From assembly GCA_025454795.1 (NCBI GenBank), contig JALONT010000005.1, positions 1-64,000 on the forward strand: a stretch of 64,000 nt of DNA, given 5' to 3'. The DNA is from Bacteroidales bacterium. GTDB lineage: Bacteria; Bacteroidota; Bacteroidia; Bacteroidales; VadinHA17. Positions 1 through 8,222 of this stretch are shown here, piece after piece. Numbering within the stretch: position 1 is the first letter of the stretch; each line of letters opens with the position of its first letter. Position numbers and translations under genes: made by a program. The notes beneath the pieces are model-generated. The model was not told where the DNA came from. It made no database searches and was given only the letters and a program-made list of their open reading frames with translations.

Positions 1-20
1 TTGGTGGCAAAAATTCTCTC

Positions 21-57
21 GCCACTAAGACACGAAGTCACCAAGTAACACCAAGTC
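21..57. repeat. Degenerate intergenic word repeat
   Basis: The spacer after the Hdr-like operon carries a chain of near-identical short words of the form CACTAAGACAC / GAAGTCAC / CAAGTAACAC. The same vocabulary recurs in both orientations at 29547-29588. No coding potential is seen. Its function is unknown. Confidence 0.6.
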
Positions 58-103
58 AAATCAAGTACTTTGTTTTTATGTCGAACTCACGTTAATTATG
101 AAT

Positions 104-2005
104 TCAAAGAAAATTTACCGGCTCTTTTATCCTGAGAATGGGATCAGGCATGTTTCTTTTTAACTGAGGCAGTACTAATGCTTCGGCGACTATCTCTGCA
201 ATATCAGAAACTTTTGTTTCAGTTGCAGCTGCTAAGGTCTTCTTGCACAGGGGACATGAGGTGGCAAGAATATCAGGGTTGCTTTTTGTAAGTTCAGCAG
301 CCGCATCACTTGCAATCATACTCTTCTGCTGATAACTTATTTTCATATTTCCAAGACTTCCACCACAGCATAAAGAGTTCTTATCTTCAAATTCAGTTTT
401 CTGAAGCCGCGAAATATATCTCAGAACTTCTTTTGGTTCTTCATATACACCTGAACCTCTTCCGAGATCGCAGGGAGTATGATAGGCAACTTTCTTACGG
501 AGGAATTTAAGTTTCAGTGAGCCTTCCCCAATCAGGTAATTAATAAACTGGGTATGATGAAGAACCTCAACGTCCAGGTAATAGCTCTCCTTAAATACTT
601 TATAGCATATAGGACAGGAGGTTACAAGTGTTTTAGCTCCTGATTTCCATATCAACTGTGAGTTAAAGTTGATGAGTTCTCTCGCTTCTTTGTCCTGGCC
701 AGCCAGCATGAGCGGACGTCCGCAGCAAACTCCTCCGGTCTCATCTATAAAATTATAACTTACACCTGAAGCATCGAGGATTTTGATCATAGATGTTTTG
801 ATAGCAGGAGTAAGATGGGTCATGCAACCGGCAAAATAAAGAACATCCGTTTTCACCGGTTCAGCATCAGGAAGCCAGTCGTATGCGGATTGGTCGTTTG
901 CCTTTACAGGAATCAGGTTCCGGCGTTCGGGAAAATACTTTTTCCAGATGCTTTTTTCAACATGTTCGGTCTCTCCGGTCCTTCTCCTGATCATGCGTAT
1001 GGGTGTCAGCTCAATTCCTACCGGACACTTCTGGTCACACCGCCCGCACATTAAACAGTTATGTGCCATATCGCTGACATTTTCATCATTACGAATTCCT
1101 TTTAAAAGATAGGTCCCCTGTATATTAGTGATACCCGCAGAGAAATTGAGCTGGCATGCATCGATACATATGCCGCAGGAAGAGCAGGAATATGTTTGTA
1201 TTTCGTTAAAAGCTCCAGTCCTGTCTCCGGTGGTAATTCCTGAATTCCTGGCAAATATCAGAAAAAGCTCTGTTGGAATATGCATATACCTGGTAAGAGG
1301 AAGAAGCATAAAAAATGTTCCAAGTGAAAGCGAATAGAGCCACCAGAAAGGATAAGCCATTTCCTGCGCCGGAAGAAATGAAGCAAACCATGATCCCAGA
1401 GATCCTGTAAGAAAGCTGCCGGTCCCATAAGCGCCACTGGTGAAGCTTTCAGCCAGCAGACGACTTGGGAAGATGAGCCACAATGATATTAGTGCAACCT
1501 TATCAATTGGTTTTAGCTTTGTAGTCCTCTTCATCCCCACAGCTTCAGGCGCAAACCTTTTTATTAAAGCTAGCAGAAGACCTGACAGGATAAATGCCAG
1601 AAGCAGATCCATCCAGAATGAGTAAACTGCCTCAAATCCGGATCGTCCGTGATCGGGATTAAAAAACTTGAAAAATATTGCTTTATATGGTGCATTCAGA
1701 TGTTTAGCTCCGAAGATATCCGTTTCCAGAGTTCCAAAAAAGATCAGGAGAAACCAGCCAAAAGCAAGGCTCATATGCATATACCCTAACCGGAGGTTAG
1801 TTTTTAATATTTTTCTGTGTACCAGGCTCTCCAGAAATATCTCTTTGATACTCTGCCCGAATGCTTTTCCAAAGAAACCGCGCTGAAGCCTGAGCTTATC
1901 TGGTCTGGAAAGATCCATGAACCATCCAATACTTCTCGCTACCGCATAGAACAGAATGAAGTAGAGGCCTATATTGAAGGGTATGACAAACGGATCAAAC
2001 TGCAT
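104..2005 (-). CDS. Membrane-anchored HdrD/sHdrB2-like Fe-S protein
   Basis: Probable catalytic or electron-exit subunit of a heterodisulfide-reductase-like complex. Residues 1-255 hold about five hydrophobic segments, with His77 and His242 as possible heme ligands, resembling NarI/HdrE-type anchors. Residues 274-327 carry two [4Fe-4S] motifs (CSSCGICIDAC and CLMCGRCDQKC). Two CCG domains follow (about 390-480 and 510-600) with GGVCCG/SCPIC and SLCCGG/SCPLC, the ligand set for noncubane clusters. It is the last gene of a five-gene operon and overlaps the preceding HdrC-like gene by 11 bp. In soluble sHdr complexes the corresponding B2 is separate and lacks a membrane part, so this fusion suggests electron exchange with the quinone pool. 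The Hdr-family assignment is firm. The substrate is not known. Confidence 0.85.
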   Translation of the reverse strand: MQFDPFVIPFNIGLYFILFYAVARSIGWFMDLSRPDKLRLQRGFFGKAFGQSIKEIFLESLVHRKILKTNLRLGYMHMSLAFGWFLLIFFGTLETDIFGAKHLNAPYKAIFFKFFNPDHGRSGFEAVYSFWMDLLLAFILSGLLLALIKRFAPEAVGMKRTTKLKPIDKVALISLWLIFPSRLLAESFTSGAYGTGSFLTGSLGSWFASFLPAQEMAYPFWWLYSLSLGTFFMLLPLTRYMHIPTELFLIFARNSGITTGDRTGAFNEIQTYSCSSCGICIDACQLNFSAGITNIQGTYLLKGIRNDENVSDMAHNCLMCGRCDQKCPVGIELTPIRMIRRRTGETEHVEKSIWKKYFPERRNLIPVKANDQSAYDWLPDAEPVKTDVLYFAGCMTHLTPAIKTSMIKILDASGVSYNFIDETGGVCCGRPLMLAGQDKEARELINFNSQLIWKSGAKTLVTSCPICYKVFKESYYLDVEVLHHTQFINYLIGEGSLKLKFLRKKVAYHTPCDLGRGSGVYEEPKEVLRYISRLQKTEFEDKNSLCCGGSLGNMKISYQQKSMIASDAAAELTKSNPDILATSCPLCKKTLAAATETKVSDIAEIVAEALVLPQLKRNMPDPILRIKEPVNFL

Positions 2006-2351
2006 AATTCATTTGTTTCCGGAATGCTTCGCGTGCAAGCATTACAACATTCCGGGTATTAACCCCGCGGGGACAAACAAGTGTACACTTTCCACAGAGC
2101 ATGCACTTTCTGATTTCCTCTCTTACTTTATCATTTTCACCACGTTTCAGAAGTATCAGTAGTTCTCTGAGGCTAAAGGGAGTGAAATTTCCGGTAGTAC
2201 AGGTTGCCGAACAGCAACCGCATTCAATACACAATCGGAAACTGGGTTCATGGTCAGAGATATATCCAGCGATACTTCTGTCGTTGGCATCAAAATCGAT
2301 GTGCCTTTCTTTCAGTAATGTGAAACCGAAATTCTCCATATCACCTGACAT
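1995..2351 (-). CDS. Short HdrC-like ferredoxin subunit (C2 position)
   Basis: This 118-residue protein has two [4Fe-4S] motifs, CIECGCCSATC near residue 40 and CMLCGKCTLVCPRG near residue 85, the HdrC pattern. It would carry electrons between the flavoprotein HdrA-like subunit and the CCG-domain subunit downstream. It overlaps both neighbours by 11 bp, which points to translational coupling. It occupies the C2 position of a C1-B1-A-C2-B2 order and is much shorter than the C1-like protein of the same operon. It has no signal peptide or membrane segment. Confidence 0.82.
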   Translation of the reverse strand: MSGDMENFGFTLLKERHIDFDANDRSIAGYISDHEPSFRLCIECGCCSATCTTGNFTPFSLRELLILLKRGENDKVREEIRKCMLCGKCTLVCPRGVNTRNVVMLAREAFRKQMNYAV

Positions 2352-3369
2352 CTTTGTTCATGTAGCCAATTACTTCCAGGACTGATGAGCGTGCGTGGGA
2401 TATTGTCTCGGTAATATTCATGGGTGCCGTACAGGTACCTGCATAAAATATTCCTTCCATATTGCCTTTGTTGCTCCCAAAATGATTATCGACAGGTGAA
2501 AAAAAATGGTTTTCCCCTATTGTCAGTCCTGCAGATTCTGCAATGTTTTCTGCACCATCCGACATCTCCATTCCTGCCATAAGAACCAGCATATCCAGTT
2601 CCATTTTAAGCGGCCTTCCTGCCAGAGTATCTTCAACCTTTATAACCAGTTTGTTATTAATATTTTCTGATACCTCTGAAACTTTTCCCCTGATATAGTT
2701 TATTCCGTATTTTTCCTGTGATTCCCTGTAGAGTTCTTCATAATGAGCGCCACCCATCCTCATGTCCATATAGAAACAGAATACTTTGGCGTTACTGATG
2801 TATTCTTTTATCTCCATAGCCTGCTTTACCGCTGTAACACAGCATAATTTGGAGCAATAAAGATTTCCAACCTTCTCATCCCGTGATCCCACACAATGAA
2901 CAATACCTATCTTTTCGGGGGTCTCCTCATTATGCTTTTTTATTTCCCCTTTGCGGAACATTTTTTCCAGGTCCGCAGAAGTAATAACATTATCATAAAT
3001 GCCATATCCATACTCTTCTTTTCTTTCACTTCTGAAAAGGTCAAAGCCTGTGGATAAGACTATGGCATCAGCCTTGATGTCACTCCCATCATTTGTACTT
3101 ACAAGGAATGATCCATGATTATTTTCTATTCTGTCAACTGTCTTTCCTGTAAGCAGAGTTATGTTTTCATGATTGATGCGAGCATCAAGGTAACTGATCA
3201 CTTCACTGCTGTCGCGTCTGTCAGGGAAAAGGTGATACCAGTTCTTAACATGCCCTCCGGTAGTTGTTTCCTTTTCAATAAGAGTTACTAGAAACCCTGA
3301 CCTGGCAAGCTGACCAGCAGCTTCCATACCGGCAGTACCTGCACCTACTATTACAATCCGGCCCTCCAT
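2341..3369 (-). CDS. HdrA-like FAD subunit
   Basis: This FAD-binding subunit would be the hub of the Hdr-like complex. The N-terminus has a Rossmann dinucleotide motif (IVGAGTAGMEAAG, residues 6-18). The centre has the HdrA signature HCVGSRDE followed by YCSKLCC. At 342 residues it matches the short sHdrA/QmoA type. It lacks the N-terminal ferredoxin and C-terminal ferredoxin modules of methanogen HdrA. It starts 1 bp after the stop of the HdrB-like gene and overlaps the HdrC-like gene downstream. Whether it bifurcates electrons or only relays them cannot be told from sequence. Confidence 0.85.
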   Translation of the reverse strand: MEGRIVIVGAGTAGMEAAGQLARSGFLVTLIEKETTTGGHVKNWYHLFPDRRDSSEVISYLDARINHENITLLTGKTVDRIENNHGSFLVSTNDGSDIKADAIVLSTGFDLFRSERKEEYGYGIYDNVITSADLEKMFRKGEIKKHNEETPEKIGIVHCVGSRDEKVGNLYCSKLCCVTAVKQAMEIKEYISNAKVFCFYMDMRMGGAHYEELYRESQEKYGINYIRGKVSEVSENINNKLVIKVEDTLAGRPLKMELDMLVLMAGMEMSDGAENIAESAGLTIGENHFFSPVDNHFGSNKGNMEGIFYAGTCTAPMNITETISHARSSVLEVIGYMNKDVR

Positions 3370-3370
3370 G

Positions 3371-4432
3371 CTAAACGTTAATCAGATTTTTTGGAACAGG
3401 CATCTGCCTTCCATCTTTAGTTTTAAATTTATTATCTGGTTCATAATCTATTCCAATCTTTCTTAACAACGGCTCAGACTGTACCATATGATACTGGACT
3501 CCGAGGTCCCAGGGATTATATCCCATTACCAGGCCTGCAAGTTCTTCATAAGTCAGTACAGGAATAGATTCTCCGTTGTCACCATAAACCGTACCATCCA
3601 TTTCTTTCATGGTGTACTGCCATTTATCCATGAACATGTTGCAACCCGGGCAATTAGTAAGGATCAAATCAGGTTTATACGGCTTCATGGAATTGAATTT
3701 CTTAACGGAATTGGATAGGGAATAGCCTCTGTTAGCCTGCACAAGATACTGCCTGAAACCAAAACCGCAGCAGTGCCTTCTCTCTGGATAATCGACCACT
3801 CTTCCTCCCCATGCTTCTATCATACCACCAAGTACATTCGGGAATTCAGCACCCCCTACACCATATTTCGGAAACATTTTTGAATAGTGGCATCCAATAT
3901 GTTCAATAACGTTCAGTGGTTCTCCGGTCTTCTTGTTTACCAGAAGGTTCTTTGCTTTTGCTGCTATTTCATTCCTGAATTTGTAAATAATATCACTTGT
4001 ATGAGCCATATTTTCAGGAATGTCGAATTCCCTACCGGTTGCTTTAAAAAGGTATTCCCGGGTTTTTTTTAGTTCCTCGGGATAATGTTTCCATGTTTCG
4101 ATTATCTCAGTATATATTCCGAATGATGTGACACAGGAAATTGCAATATTCTTATAACCTGCTTCTTTCATAAGGGCAAAATGGCGTGCCACAACAGTCA
4201 TTATTGTTGACAAGGGAACAATGTCGCCATGATAACCTATACCTGTGCAGGTTGTGTGAGACGGGTTCTCATAGACATCCTTCTCCAGGACATTTCTCAT
4301 AAAGTGGAGAAAAAACTGTTCTGAACCTGGAAAAAAACTCTGCCGTATGCATGACCTGACATAAAAGAAATGATCATCGGCAATCTCCTTCTGGTATTCA
4401 GACCATATTTTCTTTTTACCTTCTGTTTTCAT
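3371..4432 (-). CDS. HdrB-like CCG-domain subunit (B1 position)
   Basis: This 353-residue protein is related to HdrB. The second CCG domain is complete (GCHYSKMF, HCCGFGF, NCPGCNMF, about residues 180-270). The first is degenerate: it has CTGIGYH where a CCG-type pair is expected, and SCVTS where CxxC is expected. One noncubane cluster is therefore probably missing or differently ligated, as expected for the B1-type paralogue rather than the catalytic B2 type. It sits 2 bp after the C1-like gene and 1 bp before the HdrA-like gene. It is cytoplasmic, with no leader. Confidence 0.82.
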   Translation of the reverse strand: MKTEGKKKIWSEYQKEIADDHFFYVRSCIRQSFFPGSEQFFLHFMRNVLEKDVYENPSHTTCTGIGYHGDIVPLSTIMTVVARHFALMKEAGYKNIAISCVTSFGIYTEIIETWKHYPEELKKTREYLFKATGREFDIPENMAHTSDIIYKFRNEIAAKAKNLLVNKKTGEPLNVIEHIGCHYSKMFPKYGVGGAEFPNVLGGMIEAWGGRVVDYPERRHCCGFGFRQYLVQANRGYSLSNSVKKFNSMKPYKPDLILTNCPGCNMFMDKWQYTMKEMDGTVYGDNGESIPVLTYEELAGLVMGYNPWDLGVQYHMVQSEPLLRKIGIDYEPDNKFKTKDGRQMPVPKNLINV

Positions 4433-4434
4433 TA

Positions 4435-5145
4435 TCAGAGCGTATGTTTTTTGTTATTAGCAGTGTATACTTCAATGAAGTATTCATTGTCTATCCCTTC
4501 ATTGCTAAACTGAAGTCCCATTTCTTCAGCTTTCCTTTTTGAATGATCTTCAATATTTTTAAAGAAATCAGTTCCTCCGGTGACATCAAAAATCTTTCTG
4601 AGCTCCTTTTTTGCATCTTCCGGTATCTTTCTTAACGGTCCTGCACCAAGTTCATTTATTTGTCCTCCAAGTCTTTCATAAACATCATTTGTATTCTCGA
4701 GAATGTATTCCCATATTGGGCCCTGCTCCCGATGCTTTTCAGGACTTACTGCATATGTGGCTACACAATATCCGTATTTAAAAATATTCTCTCCCACGGT
4801 TCTTTTAATTGCGAATTGCTGACGTCCTTTTTCGGATTCAGTAAAAAACCCCAGTTTTTGAGACAGGGTCCTCAGTGACATCACAACAAGAGCAGGTGTA
4901 TTTCCCCTGGGACACCTGGTTTTACAAGACATGCACTCACCGCAATACCATATTTCCTCAGATTTGAGGAGTTTTTCAATTTCATTATTGTCGCCCGACT
5001 GAACGATGTCTACTATTTGCCGGGGATCGTAATTATAGAACTCAGCAGCAGGACAAATAGCAGTGCAGACACCGCAATTCATGCAGGCATTGAGACCTTC
5101 CTCAAAACGGATATCCTGCAATAACATATCATAGTAATTCCACAT
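4435..5145 (-). CDS. HdrC-like Fe-S subunit (sHdrC1-like), first gene of operon
   Basis: This 236-residue protein has two [4Fe-4S] motifs, CMNCGVCTAICP near residue 21 and CGECMSCKTRCPRG near residue 68. A long C-terminal region follows that contains RKIFDVTGGTDFF, a type of tail I associate with C1-type subunits of sulfur-oxidizing Hdr-like complexes. It opens the operon, and the four genes behind it follow with gaps of 1-2 bp or 11-bp overlaps. A TANNTTTG-like box lies about 34 bp upstream. The sHdrC1 label rests on family memory and gene order and should be tested by a tree. Confidence 0.8.
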   Translation of the reverse strand: MWNYYDMLLQDIRFEEGLNACMNCGVCTAICPAAEFYNYDPRQIVDIVQSGDNNEIEKLLKSEEIWYCGECMSCKTRCPRGNTPALVVMSLRTLSQKLGFFTESEKGRQQFAIKRTVGENIFKYGYCVATYAVSPEKHREQGPIWEYILENTNDVYERLGGQINELGAGPLRKIPEDAKKELRKIFDVTGGTDFFKNIEDHSKRKAEEMGLQFSNEGIDNEYFIEVYTANNKKHTL

Positions 5146-5178
5146 CTACTGCTCTTTATATTACTTATTTATTTACAG

Positions 5179-5186
5179 CAAAAGTA
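5179..5186 (-). promoter_or_regulatory. Candidate -7 box for the Hdr-like operon
   Basis: On the minus strand the sequence reads TACTTTTG, which fits the Bacteroidetes -7 consensus TANNTTTG. It lies about 34 bp before the C1-like start codon. No convincing -33 TTTG lies at the usual 19-21 bp distance, so support is moderate. Confidence 0.35.
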
Positions 5187-5253
5187 ATCAGCAGTATCCA
5201 AACTGGTAAGACACTTAAAACCTATTTTGAAGAGGGTATTTATACGTATAACA

Positions 5254-5316
5254 AACGGTGCAACGGCTTAACGGTACAACGGGACGACGGCACAACGGTA
5301 CAACGGTGTGACGGCA
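5254..5316. repeat. Degenerate tandem repeat, CAACGG words
   Basis: About seven imperfect copies of an 8-10-nt word (GTACAACGG, GCAACGG, GACGACGG and similar) follow each other in the spacer upstream of the Hdr-like operon. The whole spacer 5146-5444 otherwise holds only the palindromes described next and the end of the RbsD/FucU gene. Confidence 0.6.
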
Positions 5317-5351
5317 GAGATGAGGAAGGCTGCAAGACTGCAAGTTGAGGA

Positions 5352-5398
5352 TCCGCCAGATGGCGGAGACGAAATCCCGAGAGCGCAGCGAATCGGGA
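5352..5398. repeat. Paired palindromic (REP-like) element
   Basis: Two adjacent palindromes are seen: TCCGCCA-GA-TGGCGGA (5352-5367) and TCCCGA...TCGGGA with a 12-nt spacer (5375-5398). The TCCCGA/TCGGGA ends recur at 36267-36352 and 58823-58838, so this is a repeat family of the genome. It lies between a divergent operon start and a gene end. Confidence 0.6.
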
Positions 5399-5444
5399 CC
5401 TGCAAGACCTACACCATGTTTATTTATTTCCGCAAGAAACTGGC

Positions 5445-5870
5445 TTATACAGTCTGTTTCACTACTCCAACAGTTAATAGAATATTTGCAAACCTGCGAA
5501 CTTCACCTGTTGCAATAACGAGGAAAGTATCAGAGGAACGGGCTTCCTTGTAAAAATCGGGTTTCTTAACTTTTATTGCCTGGGCATCTTGTCCCAGAAT
5601 GCTCACAAATTCATCATGAATTGATTGTGGGGATTCATCCGGGGGTAGCATCATCAGGTAAGATTCTATTGGAATCATTTCCTTAATAATCTTTAAAACA
5701 TCGGGAACTGATAACATTCCGGGAGCAAGATTCAGAAACACTTTTTTTGCATTTGCCGGTACTCCTGTTGTAAAAGGATAGTTTCCATCAGCAATAAGCA
5801 GTTTTGAACCATGTCCGTTACTACCCAGGGCTTCCAGAATTTCAGGATGTAAAAGTTTAGTTTTTAACAT
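5445..5870 (-). CDS. RbsD/FucU family sugar mutarotase
   Basis: This 141-residue protein of the RbsD/FucU fold interconverts anomers of a sugar, with L-fucose or ribose as the known substrates. The sequence has NGHGSKLLIADGNYP near residues 18-32, the usual substrate-site segment, and ends with a conserved TGEVRRFANILLTVGVV stretch. The length is normal for FucU. It is the last gene of the sugar catabolic operon, 23 bp after the MFS gene. A cytosolic mutarotase beside an SDR dehydrogenase and an enolase-superfamily enzyme would suit oxidative degradation of a deoxysugar such as L-fucose. That substrate is inferred. Confidence 0.8.
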   Translation of the reverse strand: MLKTKLLHPEILEALGSNGHGSKLLIADGNYPFTTGVPANAKKVFLNLAPGMLSVPDVLKIIKEMIPIESYLMMLPPDESPQSIHDEFVSILGQDAQAIKVKKPDFYKEARSSDTFLVIATGEVRRFANILLTVGVVKQTV

Positions 5871-5892
5871 TTAACATTATTTTTAATGGTTG

Positions 5893-7197
5893 TTAAAATA
5901 TCCCCCTCTCTACATATTCCTCCAGTTTTTTATTGCGGACAAGCGGTCCTGTCATGAAAAGGAGGATCAACATGCCTGTTAAGGCCAGCAGTCCGTATCC
6001 AATAAAAACTGCATTATATGCTGTTGAATAATTGAATTTTGCTGAAAGATTTTTGACTGCCACTCCCGAAAGTGATTGAAAGATTGCACCACCTAAACCG
6101 GATCCCACACTTGCCATTCCATACACAGAAGCTGTTGCACTTAGGGGAACAACATCTGCCGGGAAAGCAAGCATATTTGCAGTAAGAGAGGCATACCCGA
6201 AACCGGCTACAGCAAGGACCGCAAGTGCAGAATATGGACCATTAATCAGGAAAGGGCCAAGCATTAAAGAAAATGCCATTATTGATCCGAAAATACCTGC
6301 GCTTATTTTTCTTGCTTTGGGAATTGGGACTCCCTTTTTTATTATAAATTGAGTAAACAATCCACCTAAAATATTCCCAAAATCAGCAATAATGAACGGG
6401 AACATAGCAAACCAGCCTATTTTGGCAAGGTCCCATCCATAAGTATCGGCAAGATATCTTCCTATCCAGAAAGTTATGAAGTACCATACCGGGTCAATGA
6501 AAACTTTTGATAACGTAAAGCTCAGAACAAATTTATTCTTCAATAATTTAATGGGAGGTACAATACGTGCTTTCGATTCTTTTACCGAGCGCTCAGGAGT
6601 ATAATAAGTAAACCAGAATCCTGCCAGCCATAAATAACCCAATACACCAATTATCACAAATGTAATCTGCCATCCGAACGTGGTGCCGAGCCATGCAATA
6701 AGCAACGGGGCAATAACTGCACCGGCTGCAGCCCCGCTGTTAAAAATTCCTGATGCTGTGGATCGCTCCTCAGGAGGGAACCATTCGGTGGTCAGTTTAA
6801 CTGCTGCCGGCCAGTTCCCTGCTTCTCCGATTCCAAGCAGAAATCGGAATAATCCAAACTGAAACGGAGATCTGGCTAATGCATGCAGGATCCCTGCTGT
6901 AGTCCAGAATGCCATGCATAAAGAGTACCCAAGACGAGTCCCTAATTTGTCAATAATAAATCCTGAAACTGCATTGGAGAGGAGATAAGCAATGAAAAAA
7001 CAAGTTGCAATGTATCCGAATGCGTCATCAGGGATAAGATCCCTTAAATAATCATTGGCTGAAAGATAATTAAACGATAAGCGATGTAAGTAATTAAGAA
7101 CAGTAGCTAAAAAAGCAAAACTTATCATCAACCAGCGCCTTTTCAATGGCCAGGTATCTGTTGACAGAAAATCTCCTTCCGAGGGATGTTTCATCAT
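5893..7197 (-). CDS. MFS transporter, hexuronate/anion:cation symporter type
   Basis: This 434-residue inner-membrane protein has about 12 hydrophobic segments. The sequence LGIGEAGNWPAAVKLTTEWFP near residue 125 is typical of the ACS/ExuT branch of the major facilitator superfamily, which imports sugar acids such as hexuronates or galactonate. It stands between the SDR and the mutarotase genes, so it is the likely uptake step of the operon. Substrates of this branch vary widely, so only sugar acid or related monosaccharide can be proposed. Confidence 0.82.
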   Translation of the reverse strand: MMKHPSEGDFLSTDTWPLKRRWLMISFAFLATVLNYLHRLSFNYLSANDYLRDLIPDDAFGYIATCFFIAYLLSNAVSGFIIDKLGTRLGYSLCMAFWTTAGILHALARSPFQFGLFRFLLGIGEAGNWPAAVKLTTEWFPPEERSTASGIFNSGAAAGAVIAPLLIAWLGTTFGWQITFVIIGVLGYLWLAGFWFTYYTPERSVKESKARIVPPIKLLKNKFVLSFTLSKVFIDPVWYFITFWIGRYLADTYGWDLAKIGWFAMFPFIIADFGNILGGLFTQFIIKKGVPIPKARKISAGIFGSIMAFSLMLGPFLINGPYSALAVLAVAGFGYASLTANMLAFPADVVPLSATASVYGMASVGSGLGGAIFQSLSGVAVKNLSAKFNYSTAYNAVFIGYGLLALTGMLILLFMTGPLVRNKKLEEYVERGIF

Positions 7198-7258
7198 CTC
7201 GTTACCAGTTCTTTATCTATAAATGAATATTTTATTACCTGATTATTATACCTGATTC

Positions 7259-8026
7259 TCAGGCACAGTAGACTCCACCATTAATGTCAATGGTTTCTCC
7301 TGTGATAAATCCATCATATTCAGATGCAAGGAAAACCACAGCCCTGGCGACATCTTCCGGGTTGCCTGACCAACCGAGGGGAATAGAGGCAATTGTTTTT
7401 AGTGCTGATTCTCTTGTTGTATGTACTTTGTGAAAATTTGTACCCTCAATAAATCCCGGAGCTACCGCATTAACCCTTATATTTTTTGATGCAAGTTCCT
7501 TTGCCAATGATCTGCTCCATGTCAGGACAGCTCCTTTACATGTCGAATATACTAATGAACCCGGATGGCCTCCGGTACGTCCGGCTAATGAAGAAATATT
7601 TACAATGCTGGAGCCTGTTTCAACATTCATGTAAGGCAGGATTTCTCTGGTTGCCAGCATCATTGTGGTCAGGTTGATATCTATCAATGTTTTCCAATAG
7701 CCAAGATCAATATCCCCGACAAAACTGCGCTTTACAAGCGAACCCGAGTTATTTACAAGAATATCAAAAGATCCCATGAAATCAACTCCGGATTTGATAC
7801 AATCTTTTACATTCTGCTCATTTGTTAAATCGGCTTTAAGGACAATTGCTGTCTGATTATTTCCTTCAGCAATTTTTTTAAGCTTTAAAATCTCCTCGTC
7901 AGAATGGAAATAATGCATACAGATATTACATCCCGCTTCTATAAGTCCTTTTGCAATTGAATATCCGATTCCCTGGGATGTTCCGGTCACAAATGCGTTT
8001 TTTCCTATTAGCGTTCTCATTTTCAA
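7259..8026 (-). CDS. SDR family oxidoreductase
   Basis: This 255-residue classical short-chain dehydrogenase has a cofactor motif GTSQGIG near residue 15, NNSG near residue 92, a catalytic Ser in SSLAG, and YSTCK as the YxxxK pair. The C-terminal ASEYDGFITGETIDINGG is the standard end of the family. It lacks a signal peptide and so acts in the cytosol, unlike the three Tat-tagged enzymes upstream. In this operon it probably oxidises a sugar or sugar acid imported by the MFS protein. The specific substrate cannot be read from the sequence. Confidence 0.82.
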   Translation of the reverse strand: MKMRTLIGKNAFVTGTSQGIGYSIAKGLIEAGCNICMHYFHSDEEILKLKKIAEGNNQTAIVLKADLTNEQNVKDCIKSGVDFMGSFDILVNNSGSLVKRSFVGDIDLGYWKTLIDINLTTMMLATREILPYMNVETGSSIVNISSLAGRTGGHPGSLVYSTCKGAVLTWSRSLAKELASKNIRVNAVAPGFIEGTNFHKVHTTRESALKTIASIPLGWSGNPEDVARAVVFLASEYDGFITGETIDINGGVYCA

Positions 8027-8222
8027 TTAATTTTAAATTATTCAGTTGTAGTAGAAGCAGATTCCTTTGAGTAAAAGAATTCCTTCCAATATTTATGATT
8101 TATACTGGTTTATAATCTATTATAATGTAAAATATATGATTGATTATTAATGTATTAATACAGTATTCAAATAGGTCTAAATAATAGTATCTAAATTCAG
8201 TAAAAAGAAAATCCTGCCATTG

